NCBI RefSeq assembly: GCF_025602895.1
Contig: NW_026516233.1
Location: forward strand, 248,001-312,000
Direction of reading: 5' to 3'
Origin: Polychytrium aggregatum
Lineage: Eukaryota; Chytridiomycota; Chytridiomycetes; Polychytriales
Length of the DNA: 64,000 nucleotides
Position 1 is the first letter of the stretch. The number at the start of each line of letters is the position of its first letter. Shown piece by piece: positions 22,527 to 33,778 of this stretch. Made by a program: the position numbers and the translations under genes. Below the pieces are notes generated by a model. That model did no database searches. It was not told the DNA's origin and saw nothing but the letters and a program-made list of their open reading frames with translations.

Positions 22527-25500
22527 TGCAGCCCCAACCTACGCCCACTATTAGGTTCGCGACCCTGAATGTCTGCGGACTTGAAACCTCTATACACGAG
22601 GTTATCGAAATGGTAAAAGCAAAAGACCTCGACTTTATAACAGTCCAAGAAACGTGGCTCAAACCACAGCAATCCATCGGACCTTACAAGAACCTCATAG
22701 TTTTCGAAACCCGAGAGCCATATGTCTCTGTCGACGGCCTCGCAAGAGGCACCGGAGGAATCGCCCTCATTCGGAACCCGAAAACCACCAACCTCGAAGA
22801 CTTTAGCAACTTCCGCGTTGGACCTCATCACACGAGCATCTGGTTCAAGTTCCGAGGCATCGTCTTTGGATCTTTCTACCTCAAGCCTGCTCTGTCAGCC
22901 AATGCGGCAGCCCTGCAAAAGTTCCGAGAAGCCCTGTCGGCCATCAAGACCAACACCACAGAAATGAACAATCCTATCCCATCTGTGATCATGGGCGACT
23001 TCAACACCCGCATGGGCCAGACAAGCAGAGACACCCATGAAACCGCCAACCGTTTGCAACCACTGCGGACAGCTGTAGCGGGCGGCTTCCTGGAATTCGT
23101 GGATTCGACCAACCCCACGGGGCAACACTGGACCCACGTCGTCAACGGGAAGAAACCACAACACTCAGTACTGGACCTCTTCTTTGTCTCGACGGCACTG
23201 AGACACAACGCCAAGACGGTGACGGTCCACTCCAACGACACCTGTAACTCAGACCACCGCATGGTGTCGATGGAACTTGAATGGAACGCCGCCAGAGAGC
23301 CTGCCCGCCCACCAATCCTCGTGTGGCGAACCAACAAGCTCGAAGATCCCGAAACCCTCCAGCAATACACGGAAGCCTTTAGAGTCCACCACCCAGTAGT
23401 CGTAGAGCAGATCACACAGCTGGGAACCCGGCTACCACAAGAGGATGGACCCATGGCACGCGAAGACGCCGAAGCCCTCGTTGAATCTGGGTGGAATATC
23501 ATCAAGAACCACGTCACAGCGGTGGCACAAATCGTCATTGGGAAGCGAAAGAAGGATGGCCCGGCTCCCCGCAACGGCTTTTGGACACCGGAAATGGCTG
23601 ACATCAAGAAACGACGAAACACGGCTTATCGAATCGTGAACCAGTCGCCACAAGGCTCGAGAATCCAACTGCAGGCCATGGCCGACTACGAAAACATGAA
23701 CAACAAACTCAAGGACCTCATACGACGACAGAAACGCGCCTTCTACAACACCTGGGCCCAGTCTCTCTCCACCAAATCGGACTCTGAGCTCCTCAAGGAA
23801 ATCAGCAAGCGAGACAAGGTCAAAAGCGGCTTCTTCAACCGGTCGATTCTTCCGAACGACCAAGACAGCATGGACCAGTACCGGGCCCACTTTGGGAACA
23901 TCTCAAGTCGTCTCGGTGTTCAAGAAGCCAACGATACACCGCGTCCTCAGGAAATACTATTCAGTCGCCTCTTGGGCCGCGAAATCACAGCAGAAGAAGT
24001 AAAAACAGCCATCCGACGCATGGGGAAACACAAGGCCCCTGGGTCCGACGGGATCAGTGCCGAGCTCCTACACCCAGTAACCGACCAAGTCTCGGATTGG
24101 CTGCGTCAGCTCTTCAACTGGTGCATGTGGACCGGCATCGTCCCTCAAGAATGGAATGTCGCCATCAACCACCCCATCTGGAAGAAGAAGGGCGAAGAAG
24201 AGGACATCAAGAACTATCGCCCGATCTCTCTGCTACAAGTTGTCCGAAAGGTATTCGAAAGGATCTTACATAGCCGACTCCTCCAGGAGATGGGCCCCAT
24301 CGACATCTCCCAAGGAGGCTTCCGCAGCAACAGGGGAACCCTGGACCAGGTATTCGCACTCGATTCAATCGTCAAGTTCCTACAGAACGACGGCCACACC
24401 CCGTGGATCGCGTTCATGGACATCAAAGCCGCGTACGACTCAGTTGACCGGGATCGGCTCTGGCACAAACTCGAGCAACGAGACATCCCCCCGCATACCA
24501 TCCGCATCCTACGCGCGCTCTTCGACAACGTGACCACCGCTGTTCTCGTGAGCGGCACCAAATCCCGGCCGTACTGGCTGGAGATCGGGCTGCTGCAAGG
24601 GTCGGTTCTTTCACCCACCCTCTACAGCCTCTTCATGGATGACCTCGCACAGAACCTCCGAGCAGTCACATCACCCAGAATAGGGAACCTCATCATCAAC
24701 AATGTCATGTACGCGGACGACATGGCGTTGGTAGCAAAAAACCAAGAAGACCTCCAAAGACTTGTTGACATCTCCGAAGCACACGCAGACGAAAACAATT
24801 ACGCTTTCTCTCCGACCAAATGCGAAGTGCTTACCGCGGAAGCAAACCCGACCCCAATCACACTCAAGGGAACACCTCTTAGCTTCGTCACCAGCACCTA
24901 CAAGTACCTCGGGGTGCAGTTCGGCCCTGATGGCATCGACGCAGAGGCCCACGTCACTCAACTAAAGCACAAAGCCCAGTTCCGAACCAAAGAGTTCAAG
25001 GAACACGGCATCTTCAGCAAGTCAGTCTACCCTGGACTGATCGTCAAAATCTACAAGGCTTTCATCCGGCCCCGTCTGGAGTACGGCCTTGCCATCGTCA
25101 ACATGAAGGGCCCGATAATGAACACTCTACAGGGGTGCATGCTGGACACACTGCGATCGGCACTCAACATACGCCAGAACGCGTCTGGTCCGGCTGTCAT
25201 GACAGCCACAGGAATCTACACCATGGCGACCAGAAAACAGATACTGATGATCAAGTGCTTCGGACGGTGGTTCGACAGGAAAGACGACCCAGGATATCTT
25301 GGATCCCACGTGCTCAAGTACATCACCGAGTTGCCCCCAAGAAACCCAAACAAGAAGATACTCTCCAAGCTGACCGGAAGCGCCGCATGGAAGGAGCTCG
25401 AGAGACAGCACCGAGACTCCCCAGACAGAACAAGACTGGACCTGTTTGAATCTGGAACTGGCACCGGCACACCCATCAAGAAGGCGGTGATCGTTCACAG

Positions 25501-26023
25501 TTTTGAAAAAGAGCGGAAGCCCGAGAAAGTAATGTCGATCGCAGGCACCTACAAGTGGGAAGGCGACCCCATCCTGACAGCGCGGATGCCAGTAGCAACA
25601 GTTGCCCAAGCAAGGAGAATGCTCCTGTGGCGAGTCGGGTGTTTCCCACCTAAACCCGACAAGGAGTGCAAAAAGACCGGACCCAACGGCCCCAAGGTGT
25701 ATGTCAACAGAAAACATGCAGCAGAATGTGTCCGAGCCAAGGACCGACTCGAGAAATATGTTCACCCCACATCGATCCCCGAAGGCATCACCTACATCGA
25801 CCTTGCAATCGACGCACTCCCCAAGTTGGCTCGAGTGCCAACAAGACCACTCACCACCGATCCTGAAAAACAGAGAAGATGGCGTGCCAAGCGCAGCCGA
25901 GTACTGAACAACAGACCAGCGATCTGGCTGGATGTCGTGGCGGTGCTGGATGACATCGCAACCAAATGTCTGTCGTGGACAGCGGCCCCTCGGGCTGACC
26001 AATCGCAGCAAACAAGTACCTGA
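22523..26023 (+). CDS. Non-LTR retrotransposon ORF2: APE endonuclease and reverse transcriptase
   Basis: A 1166-aa replicase. Residues 1-250 form an APE-type endonuclease: TLNVCG near 13, VQETW near 38, MGDFNTR near 157, SDHRMVSME near 243. The reverse transcriptase has KAPGSDGISAELL near 505, AFMDIKAAYDSVDR, a LLQGSVLSP block, and the catalytic YADD at 730-733. The C-terminus has a possible zinc motif C-x8-C-x15-H-x3-C (1040-1069). I see no RNase H domain. The start ATG overlaps the ORF1 stop (22523-22526), suggesting termination-reinitiation. Endonuclease specificity for the tRNA-Ala 5' end is inferred from the insertion site. Confidence 0.92.
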   Translation: MMQPQPTPTIRFATLNVCGLETSIHEVIEMVKAKDLDFITVQETWLKPQQSIGPYKNLIVFETREPYVSVDGLARGTGGIALIRNPKTTNLEDFSNFRVGPHHTSIWFKFRGIVFGSFYLKPALSANAAALQKFREALSAIKTNTTEMNNPIPSVIMGDFNTRMGQTSRDTHETANRLQPLRTAVAGGFLEFVDSTNPTGQHWTHVVNGKKPQHSVLDLFFVSTALRHNAKTVTVHSNDTCNSDHRMVSMELEWNAAREPARPPILVWRTNKLEDPETLQQYTEAFRVHHPVVVEQITQLGTRLPQEDGPMAREDAEALVESGWNIIKNHVTAVAQIVIGKRKKDGPAPRNGFWTPEMADIKKRRNTAYRIVNQSPQGSRIQLQAMADYENMNNKLKDLIRRQKRAFYNTWAQSLSTKSDSELLKEISKRDKVKSGFFNRSILPNDQDSMDQYRAHFGNISSRLGVQEANDTPRPQEILFSRLLGREITAEEVKTAIRRMGKHKAPGSDGISAELLHPVTDQVSDWLRQLFNWCMWTGIVPQEWNVAINHPIWKKKGEEEDIKNYRPISLLQVVRKVFERILHSRLLQEMGPIDISQGGFRSNRGTLDQVFALDSIVKFLQNDGHTPWIAFMDIKAAYDSVDRDRLWHKLEQRDIPPHTIRILRALFDNVTTAVLVSGTKSRPYWLEIGLLQGSVLSPTLYSLFMDDLAQNLRAVTSPRIGNLIINNVMYADDMALVAKNQEDLQRLVDISEAHADENNYAFSPTKCEVLTAEANPTPITLKGTPLSFVTSTYKYLGVQFGPDGIDAEAHVTQLKHKAQFRTKEFKEHGIFSKSVYPGLIVKIYKAFIRPRLEYGLAIVNMKGPIMNTLQGCMLDTLRSALNIRQNASGPAVMTATGIYTMATRKQILMIKCFGRWFDRKDDPGYLGSHVLKYITELPPRNPNKKILSKLTGSAAWKELERQHRDSPDRTRLDLFESGTGTGTPIKKAVIVHSFEKERKPEKVMSIAGTYKWEGDPILTARMPVATVAQARRMLLWRVGCFPPKPDKECKKTGPNGPKVYVNRKHAAECVRAKDRLEKYVHPTSIPEGITYIDLAIDALPKLARVPTRPLTTDPEKQRRWRAKRSRVLNNRPAIWLDVVAVLDDIATKCLSWTAAPRADQSQQTST

Positions 26024-26267
26024 GAAAGAAACCCTCCCAGACGCATGAGCAGACACTTGGACAGGGAAGCCGGAGCTGGAGTCCCAAACTGTCACTGAAT
26101 GGATGAGTTCGGCAAAACTTGACATCGCCGTCCCTCCGCAAACAGGCCCCATGGGATAGAGAGCTGTACACCGACGACCCAAATGTCCCGGTTGGCAAAG
26201 CCAACACCCAGTGCCAGAGCCCAAAAGGGACGCTAAGGCAAAGTCTTTAATAAAGACCCACCTATTG

Positions 26268-26283
26268 ACTGAGCTAAATCCCC
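26268..26283. repeat. 16-bp target-site duplication, distal copy
   Basis: A repeat of the tRNA-Ala(CGC) 5' end (20792-20807). It marks the exact 3' end of the element. Confidence 0.93.
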
Positions 26284-27164
26284 TGACCTGGATGGCCGAG
26301 TTTCAATACATGAGTCTGGTGATGCAGCTGATGCCAGCATCACATCTCCCCAACAAGGATAAGAAGAACGGGAACGGGACATCCCGTTTTGAGCAGGGCT
26401 ATCGCTTGTTTCTGGGTTATGAATACCCACCCATCCATTGCTACGATGCAGTGCTGCAGTTCCAGCTGCCGTGTAGTGCGGAATCGTAGTGTCAATGTGG
26501 CGCCAACATGATCACTTCGTGCAGGGCGATTGTGGACAGAGGGCAACGACTTCGAAACGGCCTGCTGGATATGGACCATCCAGGCGATGCTGTCACAGCG
26601 CAAACAGGTACGTCTCGCTTTCGCACACCGTGTTGAAGAAAATGCGAGACACATCGTCTCATTCGGACAAGCCCAGCGTTGTCGGATCATATCTCACGCC
26701 CGGTCAAATGGGTCAAATCATTCCCCTGTGTGAGAGAGATGCATGGAGTGCGTGGGCACGACGGAACCAGCGAGCCGCTGCAGATGCAGTCGCTGCAGGT
26801 CAGAGTACGGTGACATAACTGGCACAACAGAGCGAAGAGCAAAGTCGCTGCAAGACCTCGGCGAGCGGATATCATGGAGTTCGGGTGCCAATCGTAGCCG
26901 TCTGATTCACACAACCCACACAACCCACTCAAGCCATCCGTATGTGACATGCCTCGTTTCAAAGTAAGATCGCTGCAGAGCGCAATCGGAGCATCTCCCG
27001 TCCACCACGCAAATGCATCCACGCCATCCATCACGATCCGTCAGCCGCCGGCCCCTGTGCGCCCAGCGCCTTGCTTGTTGGTCTGTGACACTCACCGGCG
27101 GCTTGTCTGAAAGGCGTTCTTGGAGCGATGCCCCTCGCCCCTCACCTCTTCCCCCCCCCCCGAC
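26284..27164. other. Intergenic region with a dispersed repeat
   Basis: It contains one copy of a 173-bp repeat (26372-26544) and is otherwise without recognisable genes. A C-rich run just before 27165 is probably part of the FSH1-like promoter. Confidence 0.5.
26372..26544 (+). repeat. Dispersed repeat, copy A
   Basis: Nearly identical, in inverted orientation, to 34068-34240. One edge carries CGGGAA hexamers (two here, about eleven in copy B). Outside the core, similarity fades within about 80 bp. No pol III A or B box is obvious. It may be part of a non-autonomous element. Confidence 0.8.
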
Positions 27165-28192
27165 ATGTCTAAATTCACGTTCTGGAAGCGCCCGGACGGC
27201 CAGCCCGAGTCTCCTTCGGAGCCCCTGGAGTATTACACCCGGGCCAGCGGCCGATCCAGCCTCAGCCGTCGAAGCCGCACCCCCGCGGCTCCACCGGGTT
27301 CCTTGCGACGCAAGCGCCGTTTCCTCTGTCTGCATGGCCGGGGCACCTCGGCTGATTTTATGGACTTCCAGCTCGGGAGCCTCAAGTCCATCAGCCGAGA
27401 TGACATGGAGTTTCACTTCATCAACGGACCCAATCAAACCGAGCCCTTCGACGATCCCTTCATCATCGAGAACTTTGCGTCCCATGGCTTCTACTCCTGG
27501 ACCGATCCAAGCGAGAATGCCCAAGTGGCCGTGTACGAGGTCATCAAAAAGGCGTCGCTCCTGGCTCCGCTCGACGGAATCATCGGGTAAGAGCAGCGTA
27601 ACGATTGCATCCCCCCCCCTGGTCCCGCTGATTGGGTGGAGAGATGACGCTATCGAACCGCTTGCTGACTCAAAGTGCATCCATCTATCATCGCCCGCTG
27701 TCTGCGCTCCCCGACCCCTGACACGGACCCAAAAACCCTCCGACGTCGGCTCTTGATATGGCCCTTGATGCAACTGCTGCAACAAAACCATCCTTGGCGG
27801 GGGGGGGCGGACGTATGGTCGGTGCTGTTCTTCCGTCTTTTACCTTCTCCAGATTCTCACAGGGAGCCGCTCTGGCCACGTACATGACGGCCCTCTCCGA
27901 GAAGGGCGATCTACCAAAACTCTGGAACATGGTTGTGTTGCTCTGTGGAGTCGATCCGCCACAAGAATGGTTTGCCAATGGCATCCTCCCGACCGGCAAA
28001 ATCCTCACACCCTCGGTGCATGTCCATGGCTTGGCGGACCCATACTTGTCAAGGTCAAAGCTTTTGGCCGACATGTACGAGCGCCCCGTCGTCTTGAGTC
28101 ACGACCAAGGCCACCAGGTCCCGTTCAAACTGCCTTTCAACCAGTCGATGAAGGAGGCCATTATCCAGGCCATCCCATCCGCTCGGCCCTAG
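27165..28192 (+). CDS. FSH1-family serine hydrolase, spliced
   Basis: An alpha/beta-hydrolase of the fungal FSH1/DUF341 family. Exon 1 is 27165-27586 and exon 2 is 27853-28192; the junction G|GTAAGA ... CTCCAG|A restores the codon Gly. Exon 1 carries the oxyanion-loop motif FLCLHGRGTSADF. The nucleophile elbow GFSQG spans the junction. The acid is probably in GLADPYL and the His in DQGHQVP. The product is about 253 aa, the family's usual size plus a Ser/Arg-rich N-terminal extension of about 45 residues. The substrate is unknown; family members are small esterases or thioesterases. Confidence 0.88.
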
Positions 28193-29067
28193 CCAGACCC
28201 GGCCATTATGTTTCTGTGATTCCTCTATCGATTGCTTTATTCCCTCCAAGGGAGGACGGTGCTTGCCATTTCCCTGCTTCATGAACCAACGAGAACAATA
28301 CCACACCGAAACGAACCGGATCATCCCGCGATTGAGTCAGGTGCGACACTTTTCTCTGGTCCCGAATACACACCCATCTATCGTCTATAATGACCAAGTG
28401 CGCTCGCGGTGCCTGGCAGCAGAACGACTCGCTCGACCCGACCCTCTTGACGTCAAGAAACCAGACTTTGTACAAAGCTGTCCAGAGGGTCGAGTGCATC
28501 CCTCACACTCCCACATTGAGATATCAGTGACAGCCGATCCTCGCCACAGGAGATTGACCATATGCGTTCAAGACTGTGTTCCTGAAACCAACCAAAGCCA
28601 CACGATTGCCAACCATGATTGGGCGCAACTGCGTGACTTGCCCACTGAGGTCCACAGATCGCTGCACTGAAGGCAATGGCTGGTGTGAAAGACGGAAAAA
28701 TGAGGCACCATTCCATTTCGTGCTAAACCGGACCCTGTCATGGATGGAAACGATGAACTGTTGATGGGCATGAATGTATTGCAACTACAGTCAATCCAAT
28801 AAAAAACGGGACACCCGTGATTTTGACGATTGACTGTAAGCGCTTGACTGTGTGGGCGCAACGGATTTGTGGGCAGGGTCGGATCAATCTTGGATGAAAA
28901 ATGCCCAGTCCATCGAGGACCCAGCGGTGCTCCGTGCTGATTGGAGCAAGTTCTGGACGATCGCTGCAGCTCCAGCCGGAAAGCACCTTTGTTTCCCAGC
29001 CGACGATATACACTATTGTCCCATGAGCCGAGATTGCTCCGAGCCCCAAGCCGAGATTTGCCGTAAC
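28193..29067. other. Intergenic, degenerate repeat
   Basis: No gene is recognised. The stretch 28432-28510 is similar (roughly 70%, by eye) to the reverse complement of 34450-34540, suggesting an old dispersed repeat. Confidence 0.4.
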
Positions 29068-31220
29068 TCAAACCGAGATGCATGTCCGAGCCTGACCGCA
29101 GCCCAGGCCGTTGCTGCTGTCGCAATCGTCGCTGCAGCGACAGGGCGAACCGAGCTGGCCAGTAGAACACTCGCCAGAAACGCACAGGAACTTGCAGTCG
29201 GCGTCGCTCTGACATAAGGCCCCGGCCAACCCTTGTTGAGCCGTACAGAGATACGTTGTTGGGTCGCAGATGCGTTGTCCGAGACAGTGATTGTTGGACA
29301 TGCAGGGCGATCCCACTGCGCCGGAGCGACAATAGCCATAGAGGCAGATGAAAGAGCAGTGTTCGCTGCCGCTGCAGGGCTGCAGTCTTGGTGGTGCGGG
29401 TGTTGTCAATGCCTGAGTTGTTGAAATAGTCGATTGAGCGGCAGCTGTAGCCAGGGTGGTGGAACCCTCTGGAGAGGTAATGCTGGCTGAAGCAGCAGCG
29501 GTGGTTGTTGACAAACAGATGGGCGCCGCCGACATCGTCGTCGTGACGGTAGGGCCGAGCGTTACGCCGACTGAAACACTAGCTGAAGCCGAGGGACCAG
29601 AAGCAGTCAGAGATAGGCTGAATACGTGCGATGATGTGAGCTGGATGGCTGCTGCTGTGGTCGTTGGGTAGTTTTGAGTCGTTGTTGTTGGGTAGTTTTG
29701 GGTGGTTGTTGTTGGGTAGTTCCGACTGACGATCGAATAGGCTTTCGTGCTCGACATACCCACAATACCTGGCAAGTTTTCTGTCGCCGTGACCATCACG
29801 GATGTGGTGGTAGCCAGATTGGTTGTGCTCAGGGCAGGCTCCGTTGTCAGAGCCAACGTCACACTTGACGCAGCTCCAGTTGTGGTCACAGCCAACACAC
29901 TCGCAGAGCCTACTGTTGAAGCAAGCTCCGTGGTCGTGAGAAAAGTACCGGTGGTCGTGAGAAAAGTACCGGTGGTCGTGAGAAAAGTACCGGTGGTCGT
30001 GAGAAAAGTACCGGTGGTCGTGAGAAAAGTACCGGTGGTCGTGACAGCCGCCTTTGTGCCTATCGTGGTTGCAACTGCAGTTGTAGTCGCCGTTGTCAAG
30101 TTTGGAGCCGTGGTAGTTGTTGTTGTGGGTTGAGTCGTGCTCGTTACAGGGGCCACGACAGTGGTAGCGGTGACTGATGTAGCAAGGAATGTCGTGGTGG
30201 CGGAAACGGCTGTTTGTACGATTGCTGGTGAGGTCCCAGTCGTGGTGAAGGCCCGGACAGACACTGGTGTTGTTATAGCATCAGTGACCGTGGCCGATGT
30301 GTCTGTCAGAGAAGTTCTTGCCAAGTTTTGCCGCGTGATGGAGTTTCTCGGCAAGTTGATGCACTGATAGAGATAGGTATCGCATACGTTGTCCTTCTGG
30401 CACTGCGCATCGGTATCACAGGCTGACCCCAGTCCACCGGAGCGACAAAATCCTCGAACACATGCAAACGAGCAGTTTCCGTTGGTTGTACATGGCTGAC
30501 CGTCTTGGTGCATTGGCGTGGCCAACGTTCGTGGGCCACTGTGTGTTCCGGATGGTGTGTGAGGGGGCAGTGCGGTTCTATTTGATCGCCGGACCATGCA
30601 GAGCTTCTGGCCAGATGATCCGACATCACAGACCGAATTGAGACCGATGCAGTCGTAGCTAAACTCGCATGGCTCGTTGAGTCTTCCCGTGACACATACT
30701 CCGCGAATACAATCAAGGGCGTTGGGCTGCTGCGATTTGCAGTCATTCAGGGAGCGACAGGGGACCGGATTACCCTGCTGTCCTTGTTGCTGACCACAGG
30801 TAGAGTTGGATAAACAGGTCAGATCGACTCTACAGTGATAGTTGTGAGCACATGGTTGCTCGGACTGTCCCGAAGTGCAGATCTGCATCGAACTGACACA
30901 CATGAATGTGCAGTCGCTATCGCTCTTGCAGGAGGCGGAAGATGTCTCGGGGTATTGCCGCGCTGTAGGTTTGGATCGGCACCAGTGGCAGCACAGCAAA
31001 GAGGGGTAGTTAGCACGATATGGCTTTGGAGATACGATAGCGGCACGGGCCACCAAACTCAAGAAACCAACATACCGCCCTCAAGACAGAGTCAACGGGT
31101 ATTCGCGGAATGATCACAGTGCCGGGTGTGGCGATACTCACGAAGGGCAACCGCCAGCTGCACGATGACCGCGCTGATGTACAATAACACGGCCAGAGCA
31201 GCAGAGTGAGCGACCATCAT
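29068..31220 (-). CDS. Secreted Cys-rich and Thr-rich (mucin-like) protein, spliced
   Basis: Exon 1 (31220-31142) encodes a signal peptide, MMVAHSAALAVLLYISAVIV. Exon 2 (30962-29068) follows a GCTAAC branch site and a CTACAG acceptor and continues in frame. Three N-terminal and three C-terminal Cys-rich modules share the form CxxDxDCxFxCV...CxxGxxGxPC, as in small EGF/dickkopf-like repeats. Between them lies a Thr-rich stalk of about 300 residues, likely heavily O-glycosylated. The stalk contains five copies of a 7-residue unit (TGTFLTT, 21-bp DNA repeat near 29937-30041) and three NYPTTTTQ units. It is probably a cell-surface or matrix adhesin. No membrane anchor is seen before the stop, though a further 3' exon cannot be excluded. 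Confidence 0.75.
29937..30041. repeat. 21-bp coding minisatellite
   Basis: Five essentially perfect copies of a 21-bp unit within the Thr-rich stalk. Copy number change would lengthen the stalk in 7-residue steps without breaking the frame. Confidence 0.92.
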
Positions 31221-31940
31221 TGCGTGACGATGTCAGGCCGAAGTAGGGTGAATTGTAGGGGGGGGGGCACCAGTACCAAGTCGCCATCGGTGGCACGCCT
31301 TGGGCCCAAGCCAGCGCTTCTATACTCGGCGAGCCAATCGAGAAAAGGCGGGAAGCCCACTGCGCGGTATACATATATATTGTTTTTTTGGCGGCGGAAG
31401 CCAACAGTGCGCCAAAGCCAGATGGCGGCCATTCCGATCGCAGCGGATCCAAATACAGGATGATCAACAGCAATTTGGCGCGCGCGGGCAAGTGCCCCAG
31501 GGGCTGGGCTCATGATGTCCCCCGCACGAACAAGAACCGCTGTGGGGGAGGCAGGACCGAGTCAGCTAGAGGAGACCGAGCCATTCTGACGGCATTGAGT
31601 GAGATTTTCCTATGTGAAAGGAGACAATGCCAATAGTACATAAGTGATCCGATTTCCGACGAAACATCAACAATAATATCGGTCCGAGACCCTCCCCCCC
31701 CCCTTGTGCCCAAAGGTGTTGACGAATGTGCATTCTCATGGGGCGCAGTAGCGGCTTCCGATGTTGATAGAGCGAAAGCGGCGTGTTCTGATGCCCAGAC
31801 GGTGACAGCTTCAAGTTGACTCTGCTGGACAGCGCGGTCTCAGCGGCGTCGAGCATACGCATCGACACCAAAGTCGACGCTCGGATCCAACACTAGCGCA
31901 ACGGTGCCAGGACAAGATATTACACCACGACTCCGATCAC
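31221..31940. other. Intergenic, no gene seen
   Basis: Upstream region of the Cys-rich protein gene and downstream region of the PPP1R36-like gene. It holds only homopolymer runs (G at 31258-31267, C at 31693-31703). Confidence 0.5.
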
Positions 31941-33778
31941 CTACTTCCTGCGAGGCGGTTGGTTCCGAATCAGTTTGCTATCCGTCTCCGGCTCGTCCCA
32001 ATGCTCCTCCGGCGCGGGCATATCCATGGCAAACCCGCGGGAATCGCCTCCTTCTCCGACGCCCAGAGAGGGGCCCTTTCCAAGAGGCGTCTTTCGCCGC
32101 GAGGTGAAGGCATCGCCAGATTGTAGATCATTCAGAGATCTCGAAAACGACGGCGCTCGTTGGGGTGCCGGCAACCCAAACGCACCGAGCGAGGCCAGAT
32201 CCCACTCGTCTTCGATGGGCATAAACAGATCTGAGCGAAAGAGCCGATTCAGCTCACGGTCGACTCTGGATGACAATGCAGTCAGAGGGTAGGCCTTGAT
32301 CACTAACGATTTGGTAAAGTCATAAATCGCCTGTACACAAATTTTGATCAGCGGGGTCATCGAGATACATGGGCTGGGGGCACACGTGCAATTGGCCGAT
32401 TAAACTGGCGGGGCGAGCAGACCTCAAAGTACATCCGCTCTTTGGCCGGCTCCTTGCTGTTGGCCGAGACAACAAGCAATAGGAAGCAGTATGCCGTTGC
32501 GAAGGCCCGAAGGGAAGACTCCTTGTGTGCGACGGCTTCGTCCAACGTCCACACATTGCTTCCAAAGAGAAGATTTCTTGTTGCGACAGCGCATGCACGA
32601 TAAGTATCAGGAGCGAAATCGTGTGTGATCCTAGCTGGCGAGCGGCTTCCGAAGGTGCGTTTGCGGCTTACTGGGTGTTGTCTCCAAGTTGTCTCGGGAC
32701 GTTCGATGGAAAGTCGACTCCGAGGCGATTGGTGGCCTTTTGCTTTTCGAGGTAGTTGACTCGTAAAAACCAGCTGCAGCAAACAAAGGCGTGTCGACGA
32801 GTGGTGTGAGCAAACCAGCCCTGTTGTGACAAAGGCGGGGACATACTTCCGCTGGATGGATCAACGAGCCTTCACATGAACCAAGCCACGAGGCGGTGGT
32901 GTGGATAGCGAAAGGGCTTATTTGGACGTTGTGCCTCTACGATGAACAGGATCAGCCGGAAATAAGCTCACTTGCAGTACTCGAGAGCAGTGTTGAAGAA
33001 CTCATCTAGCTGTGTCGAGCTCAGGATCTTGACAAAGCTTTTGGTCATCCGCATTTTGTTGGCGTACTTGTCGAGCATGATTTCTGTTGTATCGGTAAAG
33101 CACACAGGAAGCCTTTCCTCAGCAGCTGCGCTTGGATGTTTGGAGACTTATGTCAGCCTGTGACTTACTTTTCGCATCAGTGAAGTCTCGGTTCTGGGAG
33201 CCGTCTCTGTGCACAGGTGGGATGCAGAGTGAGCGACCAGAGAGAGAAGCGGAGTGTCCAAATGGCGACGGTATCGGCGATGCCAACGCTATGAAGCAGA
33301 TAACGGACTTGCCTATATGCGGATGCTCGTGCGGATGGCAGATCAATCCTATATGGCAAAGTCGTCCAAAGGAAAAGGCGGCAGAGAGTGAGAAACACCC
33401 TGCTCGGAGTGCCGAGCTCGACTCACGGGATGCAATCTGGCAGCCCCCGAACGACATTTCTCTCGGAACGGCTGCACGAGTTGCCGAACGCGGAGTAGAT
33501 ACAAACCCCGATGCGGGATTGACCTGAGGAAACAGTCCAGTTCCGTCGGCATCGCCGACTTGGTCTTTGGTGGGGTCGGCCATTGGTGCTGAACGCTTGA
33601 CTTTCGGTACCCTACCCGAGCGACCTGGGCCCGTGGATTTTTTCCATCCAAAGGCTGTTTTGACGGCGATGTGAGTGGGGCTATGATCTGGATTGGTGGT
33701 CAGAGAGGCTTGGTTCGGGCTGGTGGCGATTGTCTCGGGGAGCCTGGGCACCGCGGATTCGGTTGTTCGTTGAACCAT
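31941..33778 (-). CDS. PPP1R36-like protein (tentative), spliced
   Basis: At least four minus-strand exons. The first (33778 to ~33433) is low-complexity and ends at CCC|GTGAGT. The next, near 33090-32992, reads MLDKYANKMRMTKSFVKILSSTQLDEF and ends at a GTGAGC donor. One near 32630-32430 reads TRNLLFGSNVWTLDEAVAH and FATAYCFLLLVVSANS. The last (to 31941) reads AIYDFTKSLVIKAYPLTALS and ELNRLFRSDLF. The block ERMYFE-x-IYDF...LNRLFRS resembles protein phosphatase 1 regulatory subunit 36, a protein of ciliated organisms. That assignment is from memory of the family and is moderate at best. The C-terminal ~60 residues are polar and Pro-rich. Confidence 0.5.

Larger units (their letters stand above)
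20808..26267 (+). mobile_element. Complete non-LTR retrotransposon inserted at a tRNA-Ala 5' end (copy 2)
   Basis: The 5460-bp element has a 102-nt leader, ORF1, ORF2 (APE endonuclease plus RT) and a 244-nt 3' UTR. Both ends are fixed by a perfect 16-bp target-site duplication. The 3' end lacks a poly(A) tail. It shows two small hairpins, GTTGGC-AAA-GCCAAC near 26191-26205 and GTCTTT-AAT-AAAGAC at 26243-26257. Both ORFs are open, so the copy may be active. The first 17 nt of the leader match the leader of copy 1 at about 12 positions. Confidence 0.92.

Noticed and set aside
25127-26224. 365-codon minus-strand frame
   Set aside because: It is the antisense shadow of the ORF2 C-terminus and 3' UTR.
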